DNA of 64,000 nucleotides from Sphaerisporangium melleum (GCF_014646695.1 NZ_BMNT01000028.1:1-64000); one strand, 5' to 3'; positions 43,122 to 52,233 are shown, numbered from the stretch's first letter. Numbers and translations: made by a program. Notes: generated by a model not told the origin, from the sequence alone.

Positions 43122-44660
43122 ATGGGAACTCCTGGTCAACTGGTGGTGAGGCGGTACCGCCTGGTGCGCGCCCTCGGCCAGGGCGGCATGGGCATGGTGT
43201 GGGAAGGACACGACACCCTCCTGGACCGGCCGGTCGCCGTCAAGGAGGTCCTGGTCCCGCCCCGGCTGGACTCCCGCCAGCGGCTCCAGATGCTGCAGCG
43301 CACCTCGCGCGAGGCCCGCACGGCCGCCCGGCTCAACCACCGCACGATCGTCGGGGTCTACGACGTCGCCGAGGAGGACGGGCATCCCTGGATCATCATG
43401 GAGCTCGTCCCCTCCCGCTCCCTGGACCGCGTGCTGGCCAGCGAGGGCCCGCTGTCGGTGACCCGGGCCGCCACCATCGCGAGCGAGGTCCTCACGGCGC
43501 TGTCGGTCGCGCACACGGCCGGGGTGGTGCACCGCGACGTCAAGCCGGCCAACATCCTGATCGGCTACGACGGGCGGGTGGTGCTCAGCGACTTCGGCAT
43601 CGCCACCTCGCTCGGCGACCCCTACGCCCAGCGCAGCGGCACGGTGGGCTCGCCCGGCTTCGTCGCCCCCGAACGGCTCGACGGAGCGCCCGCCGCCCCC
43701 GAGGGTGATCTGTGGTCGCTCGGCGCCACGCTGTTCGCCACGGTGGTCGGCCGCCCGCCGCACGACAACTCGATGGGGCCGCTGGCCTCGCTGCTCACCC
43801 AGGACGCCGAGCTGGCCAGGGTCCCCGAAGAGCTGCGCCCGGTCCTCACCGGCCTGCTCGCCAAGGACCCGGCCAAGCGGATGAGCGCCGCCCAGGCCAA
43901 GGCCCTGCTGGAACCGCTGAGGTCCCCATGCCCCACGCCCGCGCCGTCCGGTCCGCGCTTCGTCGCGCGGACCAGGATGCTCGCCGGAGTGGCGGCCGCC
44001 GCGGCGCTCGCGGTGGCCGTCGGCGGCTGGGCGATCCTGCGGCCGTCCGACGCGGCGGCCCCCACCTCCGGCGGCACGTCCGCGGCCGGGAGCCCGGCCG
44101 CCCCCACGTCCGGCCAGACCGTGGGCGGCACCGCCTCCGCCGCGCCCGCACCCGCCCGGTTGCGCCTGCGGTGGTACGACGCCGAGGCGGGCTGGAAGGC
44201 CGGCGTGCCGCGCGGCTGGCGGCTCACGGTGCGGGACGGCAGGCACACCTGGGCGGCGCCGACCGGCACCGCCTACCTGGAGGTGCAGGTCGGCGACGCC
44301 CGGGGAAGGACCCCGCTGGACCTGCTGGAGGAGACCGAGCGGTCCCTGGCGGCGTCGGTGCGCAAGTACCGGAAGGTCCGCCTGGAGAAGGCGCCGGCCG
44401 GGACCGCGAGCCCCTCTCCCGCCACCGCCGGAACGGGAGGCGGGCGGCAGGCCGCGGACTGGGAGAGCACCTGGACCGGCCCGGGCTACCACTCGTGGGC
44501 GGTGAAGGGCGTCCCATACCACGAGCTGCGGCGGGTGATCGTCACCGGCGGCCGGGCCAGCGTGATCGACTGGGTGACCACCGGGCCGGAGTGGGAACGG
44601 CTGAGGCCGACCCTGACGGCCATCCTGAAGTACTACCACCCCCCGGCCGCCCGCACCTGA
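43122..44660 (+). CDS. Membrane Ser/Thr protein kinase (PknB-like, no PASTA)
   Basis: A 512-residue kinase. The N-terminal catalytic domain (about 10-270) has LGQGGMGMVWEG, VAVKE, HRDVKPANI, DFG and APERL. A membrane helix follows (about 285-307), then a Thr/Ser/Ala-rich linker and an outside domain (about 345-505, RWYDAEAGWKAGVPRGWRLTV, WESTWTGPGYHSWAVKGVPYHELRRV) that is not a PASTA repeat. The ligand is unknown. It stands alone after the sulfonate operon. Confidence 0.93.
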   Translation: MGTPGQLVVRRYRLVRALGQGGMGMVWEGHDTLLDRPVAVKEVLVPPRLDSRQRLQMLQRTSREARTAARLNHRTIVGVYDVAEEDGHPWIIMELVPSRSLDRVLASEGPLSVTRAATIASEVLTALSVAHTAGVVHRDVKPANILIGYDGRVVLSDFGIATSLGDPYAQRSGTVGSPGFVAPERLDGAPAAPEGDLWSLGATLFATVVGRPPHDNSMGPLASLLTQDAELARVPEELRPVLTGLLAKDPAKRMSAAQAKALLEPLRSPCPTPAPSGPRFVARTRMLAGVAAAAALAVAVGGWAILRPSDAAAPTSGGTSAAGSPAAPTSGQTVGGTASAAPAPARLRLRWYDAEAGWKAGVPRGWRLTVRDGRHTWAAPTGTAYLEVQVGDARGRTPLDLLEETERSLAASVRKYRKVRLEKAPAGTASPSPATAGTGGGRQAADWESTWTGPGYHSWAVKGVPYHELRRVIVTGGRASVIDWVTTGPEWERLRPTLTAILKYYHPPAART

Positions 44661-45193
44661 CCTCCTCCCGGCCCCACCTGGCGGCCGCTGACGAGTGAGC
44701 ACTTCCTCGGCTGCCGGCCGTACCTCGTGCGCTGTCCACGAACGTTGACCGGGTCGGACGCCGTAGCCGGCGCCGGCATCGCCGTACGCCGACCCGCCGG
44801 CCCGGCGCCGATCACATGCGGCACATGCCGAAGTGTGGAGCCGCGCCCGGTGCATGTATGCGGTCACCGCACCAGCCCCCTTCGACCACTCGGGACCGGC
44901 GCCGGGCACCCGAGACGGCGTGCTGGTCCATTTCGCGGACGGGCGGCAAGACGTCCAACTCGATGATGCGGGCACGGACATCGGCGGGCTGATCGTGGTG
45001 GAGCACAGCCCGGCAAGTGCGAGCGGTCTCCGGGTGGCTGTGGCTTAGGCGGGCATTGTGGCCATATGTGCTGGTCAGCAGGGTGACATCAAGGTCATGA
45101 CCTGGCGAAGAACGGCTTCGGGAGCACCGGTCCGTGGCATCATGGGCTCGTCGGTACTTGCAATGGTTTTCATAACCAGATTGGATCGCACCT
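44661..45193. promoter_or_regulatory. 530-bp intergenic region with an AT-rich Zur/Fur-like site
   Basis: No supported gene; short frames here have atypical composition. At 45158-45175 the AT-rich TTGCAATGGTTTTCATAA stands out 20-35 bases before the ATPase start. Its right half (TGGTTTTCA) matches actinobacterial Zur/Fur-type boxes, while the left half is degenerate. It may be an operator or simply promoter DNA. Confidence 0.35.
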
Positions 45194-46150
45194 ATGAGAG
45201 TCGCCTTCGTCGGCAAGGGCGGCAGCGGCAAGACCACGCTGTCGTCGCTGTTCGCCCGGTACGTCGCACGGCAGGGCGACCCGGTGGTCGCCATCGACGC
45301 CGACATCAACCAGCACCTCGGCATGCTCCTCGGCCTCGACCCCGCGGCCCTGCCCGAGCCGCTGGGTGCACACCTCGGCGAGATCAAGGAATATCTGCGC
45401 GGCGTCAACCCGCTGATCCGCTCCGCCGCGTCGATGGTCAAGACGACCCCGCCGGGCCGGGGTTCCCGGCTGGTCACCCTCGCCGACCCGTTCTTCGCCG
45501 AGCGGTTCTCGGTGCCCGTCCAGGGCTTCGACCTGATGGTCACCGGCCCGTTCGACGAGGACGACCTCGGGGTGGCCTGCTATCACTCCAAGGTCGGCGC
45601 GGTCGAGCTGTACCTCAACCACCTGGTCGACGAGCGCGACGAGTACGTCGTCGTCGACATGACCGCCGGGGCCGACTCCTTCGCTTCCGGCATGTTCACC
45701 CGGTTCGACATGACCTTCCTGGTGGCGGAGCCCACCCGGCAGGGCGTGAGCGTCTACCGCCAGTACCTCGACCACGCCCGCGACTTCGAGGTGCCCATCG
45801 CCGTGGTCGGCAACAAGGTCCACTCCGAGCAGGACGCCGCCTTCCTCGCCGAGCAGGTGGGCGACGACCTGCTGGTGTGCCTGGAGCACTCCCCGGCCGT
45901 CCGGGCGATGGAGCAGGGCCGCCCGTTCACCCTGGACGACCTGGAGCCGATCAACCTCGACGCCCTGGCCGTGCTGCTGGGACGGGTGCGGGTGCAGGAG
46001 AAGGACTGGGAGCGCTTCGGCCGCCAGACCGTCGAGTTCCACGTGCGCAACGCCAGGGCCTGGGCCGACGCGGCCACCGGTGAGGACCTCACGCGGCAGA
46101 TCGACCATGGCTTCGTCTTCGGCGAGAGCCCCAGGGTGACCGCCGGATGA
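45194..46150 (+). CDS. CooC/MinD-like P-loop ATPase
   Basis: A 318-residue cytoplasmic ATPase of the SIMIBI class. It begins MRVAFVGKGGSGKTT with the deviant Walker A motif (residues 7-15), followed by AIDADINQHLGMLLG and VVVDMTAGADSFASGMF. It resembles CooC, which loads nickel into CO dehydrogenase. No CO dehydrogenase or nickel enzyme is in the window, so the client is unknown. An SCO5389-family gene lies 155 bases downstream on the same strand. The AT-rich site just upstream hints at metal control (inference). Confidence 0.85.
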   Translation: MRVAFVGKGGSGKTTLSSLFARYVARQGDPVVAIDADINQHLGMLLGLDPAALPEPLGAHLGEIKEYLRGVNPLIRSAASMVKTTPPGRGSRLVTLADPFFAERFSVPVQGFDLMVTGPFDEDDLGVACYHSKVGAVELYLNHLVDERDEYVVVDMTAGADSFASGMFTRFDMTFLVAEPTRQGVSVYRQYLDHARDFEVPIAVVGNKVHSEQDAAFLAEQVGDDLLVCLEHSPAVRAMEQGRPFTLDDLEPINLDALAVLLGRVRVQEKDWERFGRQTVEFHVRNARAWADAATGEDLTRQIDHGFVFGESPRVTAG

Positions 46151-46304
46151 CCTGGCGACGAGCGGCTCCATGACCTGCCCGATGACCGCCGTCCGCCCGG
46201 CCGGGACCGCCCCGGCCCACGTGACTGTCCCCCTTCCGCCACCTGGAGACGTCCCGACGTGCCGCATAACGTCGAAAGTCGCCCATCTCGAGAGGAGAAC
46301 CAGC

Positions 46305-46691
46305 ATGTCGCTGACCGTTCCGAACGAGCTCATCGACCAGGCTCGCGCCGGAGACGTGGACGACGAGGCGTTTCTCGCCTGTGTCCGCGACTCCCTCCCG
46401 TACGCCTGGTCGATGATCACGGGGCTGGTCCGGGAACGTGAGGAGAGCGGCGCCGAGTTCGCCGACAACCTGACGCCTCCGCCGGACGAGGCCGCGCGGG
46501 GCCAGTTGCTGCGCTGCATGGCGAGCGATGCCATGCGGGGAGCCCTGGAGCGCCACTTCGGCGTGCGGCTCGCCTTCCAGAACTGCCACCGGGTGGCGGT
46601 GTTCGACCCGTCGGCCGAGAAGGCGCTCGCGGAGTTCGTCACCGCCCGCGCCCAGATCCTCAACCAGCGGCCCGACCTGGTCGACTGCTGA
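46305..46691 (+). CDS. SCO5389-family conserved protein
   Basis: A 128-residue acidic protein matching the SCO5389 family: MSLTVPNELIDQARAGDVDDEAFLACVRDSLPYAW, then ESGAEFADNLTPPPDEAARGQLLRCMASDAMRGALERHFGVRLAFQNCHRVAVF. The family is conserved in actinomycetes, with no known function. The ATG at 46305 follows AGAGGAGA; the longer upstream frame is not used. It lies after the CooC-like ATPase, and the two may be co-transcribed. A strong terminator follows. Confidence 0.87.
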   Translation: MSLTVPNELIDQARAGDVDDEAFLACVRDSLPYAWSMITGLVREREESGAEFADNLTPPPDEAARGQLLRCMASDAMRGALERHFGVRLAFQNCHRVAVFDPSAEKALAEFVTARAQILNQRPDLVDC

Positions 46692-46696
46692 CCGGC

Positions 46697-46736
46697 GGTC
46701 CTTCGCCGGCCCGCCCTGTCCGGCCGGCGAAGGACC
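46697..46736 (+). terminator. Hairpin terminator after the SCO5389-family gene
   Basis: GGTCCTTCGCCGGC and its exact complement form a 14-bp stem with a 12-base loop, six bases after the stop codon. Confidence 0.75.
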
Positions 46737-47079
46737 GTCCGCACTTCTCGCCTCAGCCGGTGCAGGCGCGCACCGGTGCCGGGCCGGCGGCGAGGTCGCG
46801 GGCAGCGTCCGCAGCGCCACCGCCACCGAAGGCCGGCCGCCACTGCCCGCCCTGACCACGTGCGGCCGGACCAGGCGGTTCGCCCGCTGGACACCCTCCA
46901 CGGTCACACCCGTCGCACCCTGATCTGCATTACCGAAGCTTTACCCTCGGCCGGCCGCGCACCGGCCGACGATCATGCCTCTGACCTGCGGAGAAACCCT
47001 GGTCACCCCGGCGCTTCCGGACGCCGACCTAGATGTTCCATCCGATTTGGTGCAGAGTATTCAAAGGAGCCCCCATCAT

Positions 47080-47730
47080 GTGCTCATGCCCGCTTTTGTC
47101 ACCTTGTCCGGGCGCTCCGTGCGCCTGGAACCCCTCAGCTTCGCGGTGATCGATGATCTTGTCGCCGCGGCGAGTGAAGACCGCTCCACCTACGCCTTCA
47201 CTCGGGTTCCCGCCGGTCGGGAAGAGATGACCTCGTACGTCGAGGCGGCTCTGGCTGAGCAGGCGGAGGGTCGCAGCATGCCCTTCGCCATCCGGTGGCT
47301 GCACACCGACAGAATCGTCGGTTCCACCCGCCTGATGCACCTGGAGTACTGGCAGGGCCCTCTGCCCTGGCCGCCCGGTGCACGCGGCGTCGTGGGCGAG
47401 GTCCCCTCCGTGGCGGACATCGGTTACACCTGGCTGGCCGCTTCGGCCCAGGGCACCAGTGTGAACCGCGAGAGCAAGTACCTTCTGCTCTCCCTCGCCT
47501 TCGACACCTGGCAGGTCCACCGCATCACCATCAAGGCAGATGTACGCAACCATCGTTCCCGGGCCGCCATCGAGGCCCTCGGCGCACACCTCGACGGGGT
47601 GCGGCGGGCGGACAGCCGAGGCGCCGACGACACGGTCCGAGATACGGCGTACTACTCGATCCTGAGCCATGAGTGGCCGGCCGTCCGAGAACGGATGCAC
47701 GCGCGACTCGGCTACGCGCAGGCGGCCTGA
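47080..47730 (+). CDS. GNAT-family N-acetyltransferase
   Basis: A protein of about 216 residues of the RimJ/RimL-like GNAT type: VTLSGRSVRLEPLSFAVIDDLVAAA at the start, FAIRWLHTDRIVGSTRLMHLEYW, ADIGYTWLAASAQGTSVNRESKYLLLSLAFDTWQVHRITIKADVRNHRSRAAIEALGA with the acetyl-CoA site. The target is probably a small amine or protein N-terminus. I favour the GTG at 47080 with AAAGGAG ten bases upstream; the ATG at 47086 or a longer frame from 46975 are alternatives. Confidence 0.87.
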   Translation: MLMPAFVTLSGRSVRLEPLSFAVIDDLVAAASEDRSTYAFTRVPAGREEMTSYVEAALAEQAEGRSMPFAIRWLHTDRIVGSTRLMHLEYWQGPLPWPPGARGVVGEVPSVADIGYTWLAASAQGTSVNRESKYLLLSLAFDTWQVHRITIKADVRNHRSRAAIEALGAHLDGVRRADSRGADDTVRDTAYYSILSHEWPAVRERMHARLGYAQAA

Positions 47731-47761
47731 TCCCCGTTCCTTTCGATGAGACCTTGGAACG

Positions 47762-47804
47762 CACAGCCCGCCCGGCGGCCTGCACGGCCGCCGGGCGGGC
47801 TGTG
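47762..47804 (+). terminator. Strong intrinsic terminator after the GNAT gene
   Basis: A perfect 19-bp stem (left arm 47762-47780, right arm 47786-47804) with loop TGCAC is followed by TGTTTC. This is the strongest hairpin in the window. Confidence 0.88.
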
Positions 47805-48200
47805 TGTTTCCCGGGTCTCCCCGGGTCTCCCCGTGTTCCCCTTTTTCCCGCGTCCCCCGATTCCCCGTTCCCGGGTCCCCGGCGGCGCCCCCTCCCCGCG
47901 CCACCGGTTCCCCGGCACCTCCCCCGGCCGGCCACCGGTGCTCCCCCGGTCCGGTTCGCCGGCCTCTCCCCCGTGATCCCGGTCCCCCGGCGGCGCCCCC
48001 CGCGCCACCGGCTTCCCGGCACTCCCCCCTCGTCCGGCCCACCGGCGGCGCCCCCCGCGCCACCGGTTCGCCGGCGTCATCCCCCGGCCCGTCCGGCTCC
48101 CCGAGCCGTCCGGTCTCCCGGCCGTCTCCCCCGGATCCGGCCGGCCTTCCCCCCGACGCCCCAGGAGGCCGCGTTCCCCCGTCAGACCTCCTGGGACGTC
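47805..48200. repeat. C-rich, strand-asymmetric tract with degenerate repeats
   Basis: The plus strand is dominated by C and T with very few A residues for about 400 bases. A unit of the form CGGCGCCCCCCGCGCCACCGG recurs at about 47882, 47991 and 48044, separated by short Pro-codon-like runs (CCCCGG, TTCCCCGG). Frames on both strands are long but have compositions unlike real genes here. It lies between a terminator and the convergent secreted protein gene. Confidence 0.55.
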
Positions 48201-48250
48201 CCTGTGGTGCCCCCGCGGGCGCGCTCCCCAGCGCGCCGCGGGCCCGCCGC

Positions 48251-48278
48251 GCGGATGAGGCCGTGGGGACCTCATCCG
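48251..48278 (-). terminator. Terminator of the secreted Tyr-rich protein gene
   Basis: CGGATGAGG and its complement CCTCATCCG form a 9-bp stem with a nine-base loop, about 10 bases past the leftward stop codon. Confidence 0.65.
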
Positions 48279-48287
48279 GCGGACGCG

Positions 48288-48770
48288 TCACTCGTCGCCG
48301 TCGGCCTCGTAGATGTAGTTCCAGCGGCCGCAGTACTTCTTGGCGTGCTTGTAGTTGTCCCAGTAGCAGACCCGGACCTGGATGTTGTCCACGTCCTCCT
48401 CGGAGAAGTGGAAGTAGCGGGAGCCGCTGGAACCGCACTTCTTGGCCCAGTACGTCGAGTCGTCGCCGTCCTCGTTCTCGAACTTGACCTGGACGTAGCC
48501 GCACAGCCAGCCCGGGGAGTTCTTGTCGTACACGCGGCCCTCGACGTGGAAGTCCCCGTCCTCGTCCTCGTAGACGTGGCCCTTGGCCTTGGCCCGCGAG
48601 CCGTTGTAGTACTTGCTGTAGTAGTAGCCCCAGTAGTCGTCGTAGTCGGCCGAGGCCGAGGTGGTGGTGGCGGTGGCCGCGGAGGCCGAACCGGCTAGGG
48701 CGGGCACACCCACCGCGATGACGGCGGAGGCGGCGGCGAGGCCCAGGATGTTGCGGATCGAGCGGCGCAT
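48288..48770 (-). CDS. Secreted Tyr- and acid-rich protein with four cysteines
   Basis: A 160-residue exported protein. The signal peptide runs to about residue 31 (GSASA). The mature domain begins with a Tyr cluster (DYDDYWGYYYSKYYNGS) and has four Cys (WLCGY, KKCGS, VRVCYW, KYCGRW), probably two disulfides, on a beta-rich scaffold (HVYEDEDGDFHVEGRVYDKN). I do not recognise the family. It is a single-gene unit with its own terminator. An adhesive, antimicrobial or wall-binding role are all possible. Confidence 0.82.
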   Translation of the reverse strand: MRRSIRNILGLAAASAVIAVGVPALAGSASAATATTTSASADYDDYWGYYYSKYYNGSRAKAKGHVYEDEDGDFHVEGRVYDKNSPGWLCGYVQVKFENEDGDDSTYWAKKCGSSGSRYFHFSEEDVDNIQVRVCYWDNYKHAKKYCGRWNYIYEADGDE

Positions 48771-49018
48771 TGTGGTTCTCTCCTCGGTGAGGTTCCCCCC
48801 GTAGTGCTTTTTGCTGCCTCGGGGCTTATGGCCTAAGTGATAGAGCCCACCGCCTGCAGAGCACTTACAACGGCCTTATCGCCGCCTGCAAGGCGCTTGA
48901 GCCCCGGCCCCTGCCGGACCCCGGTCCCCGAGACCCGGATCCGGCTGTGGTGCCGCTGCCGCCGTGACCGCCCCCGCCTCGGGTCGCGTCCGGCATGAGA
49001 CGAGCATCGCCCCATCCG

Positions 49019-49059
49019 TTCAACGCCAGATCAACGGGAAATCAACGACTCGATTAACG
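49019..49059 (+). promoter_or_regulatory. Four SARP-type heptamer repeats before the AfsR-like gene
   Basis: TTCAACG (49019), ATCAACG (49030), ATCAACG (49041) and ATTAACG (49053) are direct repeats with start-to-start spacing of 11, 11 and 12 bases. Heptamers separated by four bases are the known binding mode of SARP proteins. The site lies 85 bases before the SARP gene and about 250 bases from the divergent secreted-protein gene, suggesting autoregulation. Confidence 0.7.
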
Positions 49060-49143
49060 CGCCGGGGACCGCATAGGGCAGAAAGCATGTGGGGACCTAT
49101 CATTTGGCGATAGAACTGTCTTTAGGCTGGAGAAGCACGGAAA

Positions 49144-52100
49144 ATGGCTGGTCAAGAGAGTACGGCTGGCCTCCGCTTCGCGGTCCTCGGACCGGTCCAG
49201 GCCTGGCTGTCCGGCAGGGAGCTCGAGCTGGGCACCCCCCTGCAGCGATCCATCCTCGCCATGCTGCTGCTCCGCGAGGGGCGCGCGGTGACCCCGATGG
49301 AGATGATCGACGCGATCTGGGGCGAGGAGGCCCCGCCTCGGGCGCTCGGCGCGCTGCGCACGTACGTCTCCCGGCTGCGGGCCGTACTGGAGCCGGAACG
49401 CTCCCCGCGCATGCGTCCTGAGCTGCTGACCTCCGTGGGACGCGGCTACGCGCTCCGCCTCGCGCCGGACGCGCTCGACCTCACGGTCTTCGAACGGTCG
49501 GTCGCCGCCGCGGACGCCCGGCGCAAGGCCGGCGACCTGTCCGGCGCCGCCACGACCGTGCGCGACGCCCTCGCCCTGTGGTCCGGCGAGCCGCTCGCCG
49601 GGGCACTCGGCCCGTACATCGAGAGCCAGCGCGGCAGGCTGGTCGAGCGTCGCATCGGGGTCGTCGAGAGCCTGATGGACCTCGACCTGCGGCTCGGCCG
49701 GCACGCCGACGTCATCCCCGAGCTGATCGCCCTGACCGCCGAGCACCCGCTGAGGGAGCGGCTGCGCGGCCAGCTCATGCTCGCCTACTACCGCTGCGGC
49801 CGGCAGGCCGAGGCACTGGCGGTGTTCTCCGACACCCGCCGCGCGCTGGTGAACGAGCTCGGCATCGACCCCGGGCACGAGCTGACCTCCCTGCACCAGC
49901 GCATCCTCGGCGCCGACCCCCGGCTCGCCTGGACGCCCGCGGAGACGGCCCGGCCCGCCACGCCGCCCGCGACCGGAGACCGTCCCGGCCGCCACGACTC
50001 CGGCGAGGAGCAGGGCGCGGCCGGCCGGAAGGCGGGCGAGCAGCCGTTCCCCACCGCCGGCGGCGAGGACGAGGGCTTCCAGGAGATGCCGCGTCCCGCC
50101 CAGCTCCCGGCCGCCGTGAACGACTTCACCGGGCGCAGGCAGGTGGTCAACCGGTTGCGGACGCTGCTGACCAGCGGCACCGGCACCGAGGGCATGCCGG
50201 TCGCCGCGGTCTCCGGCATCGGCGGGGTCGGCAAGACCACTCTGGCGGTCCACGTGGCGCACTCGCTGCACGACGTTTTCCCCGACGGGCAGCTCTACGC
50301 CGACCTGCGCGGATACGGCAAGGAGCCGACGGCGCCCGAGTCGGTGCTCGCGGCCTTCCTGCGTGCCCTCGGCATCCCGGTCGACGTCATCCCGGACGGC
50401 CTGGCCGAGCGCGGCGCGCTGTTCCGCTCGCTGCTCGCCGACCGGCGGATGATCGTGCTGCTGGACAACGCCAGGGACGCCGAGCAGGTGGAGCACCTGC
50501 TGCCCGGCACCGCGGGGTGCGCGGCGATCATCACGAGCCGGGTCAAGCTCGCCGACCTGCCCTCGGCCCGACTGCTCGACCTGGAGGTCATGGAGCCGGA
50601 CGAGGCGCTGACGCTGTTCTCGGCGGTCGCCGGCGCCGAACGGGTGGGAGCCGAGCGAGCCGCCGCCATGGACGTGGTCGCCATCTGCGGCTTCCTGCCG
50701 CTGGCCGTGCGCATCGTGGCGGCCCGGCTGGCGGCACGGCCGTCCTGGACGGTGGCCTCGCTGGTGCCCCGGCTGGCCGACGAGCGCCGCCGCCTTTCCG
50801 AGATGCGCATCGGGCACCTCGCCGTGGACGCCACGTTCTCGCTGGGGTACCGGCAGCTCGACCCGGTGCAGGCCCGCGCGTTCCGGCTGCTCTCGCTGCC
50901 CAACGGTCCGGACATCGGCGTGCAGGCCGCCGGAGCCGTGCTGTCGCTGAGCCCGATCGAGACCGAGGACGTCCTTGAGTCCCTGGTCGACGTGAGCCTG
51001 CTGGAGGCCCCGGCGCCGGGACGTTACCGCTTCCACGACCTGCTGCGGCTGTTCGCCCGTAAGCAGGCCGAGGCCACCGAGAGCCCGGAGGCGGCGGCGC
51101 TCGCGCTGCGCCGGCTGCTCGGGTTCTACCTGACGTCCGCCCAGGCGGCGCACCGGCTCGCGTACGAGGGAAGCGTCATCCCCGACCACCTGGTCGCGAC
51201 CGGCGTCCCCGGACGCGTCTTCGCGGACGCCGACGAGGCGATCACCTGGCTCACCGTCGAGGCGGAGGCGTTGTTCGCCACGATCGGCCAGATCGCCGAG
51301 TCCGGCCCGCCGCCCGAGACGCTGCTCCCCGCGGCCGACCTGCTCGTCGCCATGGAGCCGTTGCTGGAGTCGGGCGCCTACCTGCGGGAGTTCGTCTCCC
51401 GTACCGAGGCGGTGATCGCCGCCGCGCGGGCCGTGGGCGACGCGGCGAGCGAACTGCGCTGCCGTTACGTCCTGGGCCGGACGCTGTTCGGCGGCAACCG
51501 GCTCGGGGCCGCCGAGGAGCAGTTCCGGGCGGCCCTGGACGTGGCGTCCTCCACCGGCGACCGCATCGTGACCGGCGAGCTGTACAACGGGCTCGCCGTC
51601 GTCGCGCAGCGCAGACGCCACCACGAGGAGGCGCTGGTCCTGTTCGACTCCGCGCTCAAGGCGTACCGGGAGATCGGCGCGGCGGCGGGCGAGGCGCTGG
51701 TGGCGAGCTACTCGGCGCGTGACCACCTCGGGCTCGGCGACGCCGACGAGGCGATCGCCGCCGCGCACCGCGGCCTGGCGATCTTCGCCGAGCTGGGAAG
51801 CGCGCCGGGCATGGCCCGCGCCCGCTACCAGCTCGGGCTCGTGCTGTCGCGGGTGGGCCGGCTGAACGAGGCCGTCGTCCACCACGCCGAGTGCCTGGAC
51901 TTCTTCCGGGCCGGCGGGCAGAAGGTGTGGGAGCAGCGGGTCTGCTGCCGAATCGCCGAGACCTTCATCGCCGCCGAGCGCTACCAGGACGCGACGCGGT
52001 ACGCCGAGCAGGCCCTGACCCTGAGCAGGGAGATCGGGCATCCCTATGGGGAGGCGCTGTCACTGATGGTGCTGGGCCGTGCCCTCGCCGGGCTCGGCAG

Positions 52101-52233
52101 CGTCCGGCGCAGCGGCGACTGCCTCACCCGGGCCCTGGACATCTTCACCCGCCTGGGCGCCCCCGAGGCCGACGACCTGCGCGCGCTCCTGGAACCGGAC
52201 CAGATCGGCGATGAGCTCTCTGACTCCGTGTAA
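49144..52233 (+). CDS. AfsR-like SARP regulator: winged helix-BTAD-NB-ARC-TPR
   Basis: A 1029-residue multidomain transcription activator. Order: OmpR-like DNA-binding domain (about 10-105, TPLQRSILAMLLLREGRAVTPMEMIDAIWGEE, ALRTYVSRLRAVL), BTAD domain (about 112-255, ending ELGIDPGHELTSLHQRIL), a linker, an NB-ARC ATPase (about 325-650; P-loop GIGGVGKTT at 358-366, Walker B MIVLLDNARDAEQ) and TPR repeats to the end. This is the AfsR architecture, which activates secondary metabolism genes after kinase or nucleotide input. The Ser/Thr kinase at 43 kb is the nearest kinase but not adjacent. Four heptamer repeats lie upstream. Confidence 0.94.
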   Translation: MAGQESTAGLRFAVLGPVQAWLSGRELELGTPLQRSILAMLLLREGRAVTPMEMIDAIWGEEAPPRALGALRTYVSRLRAVLEPERSPRMRPELLTSVGRGYALRLAPDALDLTVFERSVAAADARRKAGDLSGAATTVRDALALWSGEPLAGALGPYIESQRGRLVERRIGVVESLMDLDLRLGRHADVIPELIALTAEHPLRERLRGQLMLAYYRCGRQAEALAVFSDTRRALVNELGIDPGHELTSLHQRILGADPRLAWTPAETARPATPPATGDRPGRHDSGEEQGAAGRKAGEQPFPTAGGEDEGFQEMPRPAQLPAAVNDFTGRRQVVNRLRTLLTSGTGTEGMPVAAVSGIGGVGKTTLAVHVAHSLHDVFPDGQLYADLRGYGKEPTAPESVLAAFLRALGIPVDVIPDGLAERGALFRSLLADRRMIVLLDNARDAEQVEHLLPGTAGCAAIITSRVKLADLPSARLLDLEVMEPDEALTLFSAVAGAERVGAERAAAMDVVAICGFLPLAVRIVAARLAARPSWTVASLVPRLADERRRLSEMRIGHLAVDATFSLGYRQLDPVQARAFRLLSLPNGPDIGVQAAGAVLSLSPIETEDVLESLVDVSLLEAPAPGRYRFHDLLRLFARKQAEATESPEAAALALRRLLGFYLTSAQAAHRLAYEGSVIPDHLVATGVPGRVFADADEAITWLTVEAEALFATIGQIAESGPPPETLLPAADLLVAMEPLLESGAYLREFVSRTEAVIAAARAVGDAASELRCRYVLGRTLFGGNRLGAAEEQFRAALDVASSTGDRIVTGELYNGLAVVAQRRRHHEEALVLFDSALKAYREIGAAAGEALVASYSARDHLGLGDADEAIAAAHRGLAIFAELGSAPGMARARYQLGLVLSRVGRLNEAVVHHAECLDFFRAGGQKVWEQRVCCRIAETFIAAERYQDATRYAEQALTLSREIGHPYGEALSLMVLGRALAGLGSVRRSGDCLTRALDIFTRLGAPEADDLRALLEPDQIGDELSDSV

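Noticed and set aside
44833-45048. 71-codon plus-strand ORF before the CooC-like ATPase
   Set aside because: No ribosome site, no domain and atypical composition.
47880-48070. CRISPR array in the C-rich tract
   Set aside because: The repeats are degenerate, unequal in spacing and low in complexity, with no cas genes nearby.
47029-48698. Long frames on both strands across the C-rich tract
   Set aside because: Pro/Arg-rich translations with no start signals; they arise from the repeat composition, and a strong terminator cuts across them.
49054-52041. Minus-strand 995-codon frame over the SARP gene
   Set aside because: The plus-strand AfsR-like protein is unmistakable. The opposing frame has repetitive Gly/Gln/Arg content.
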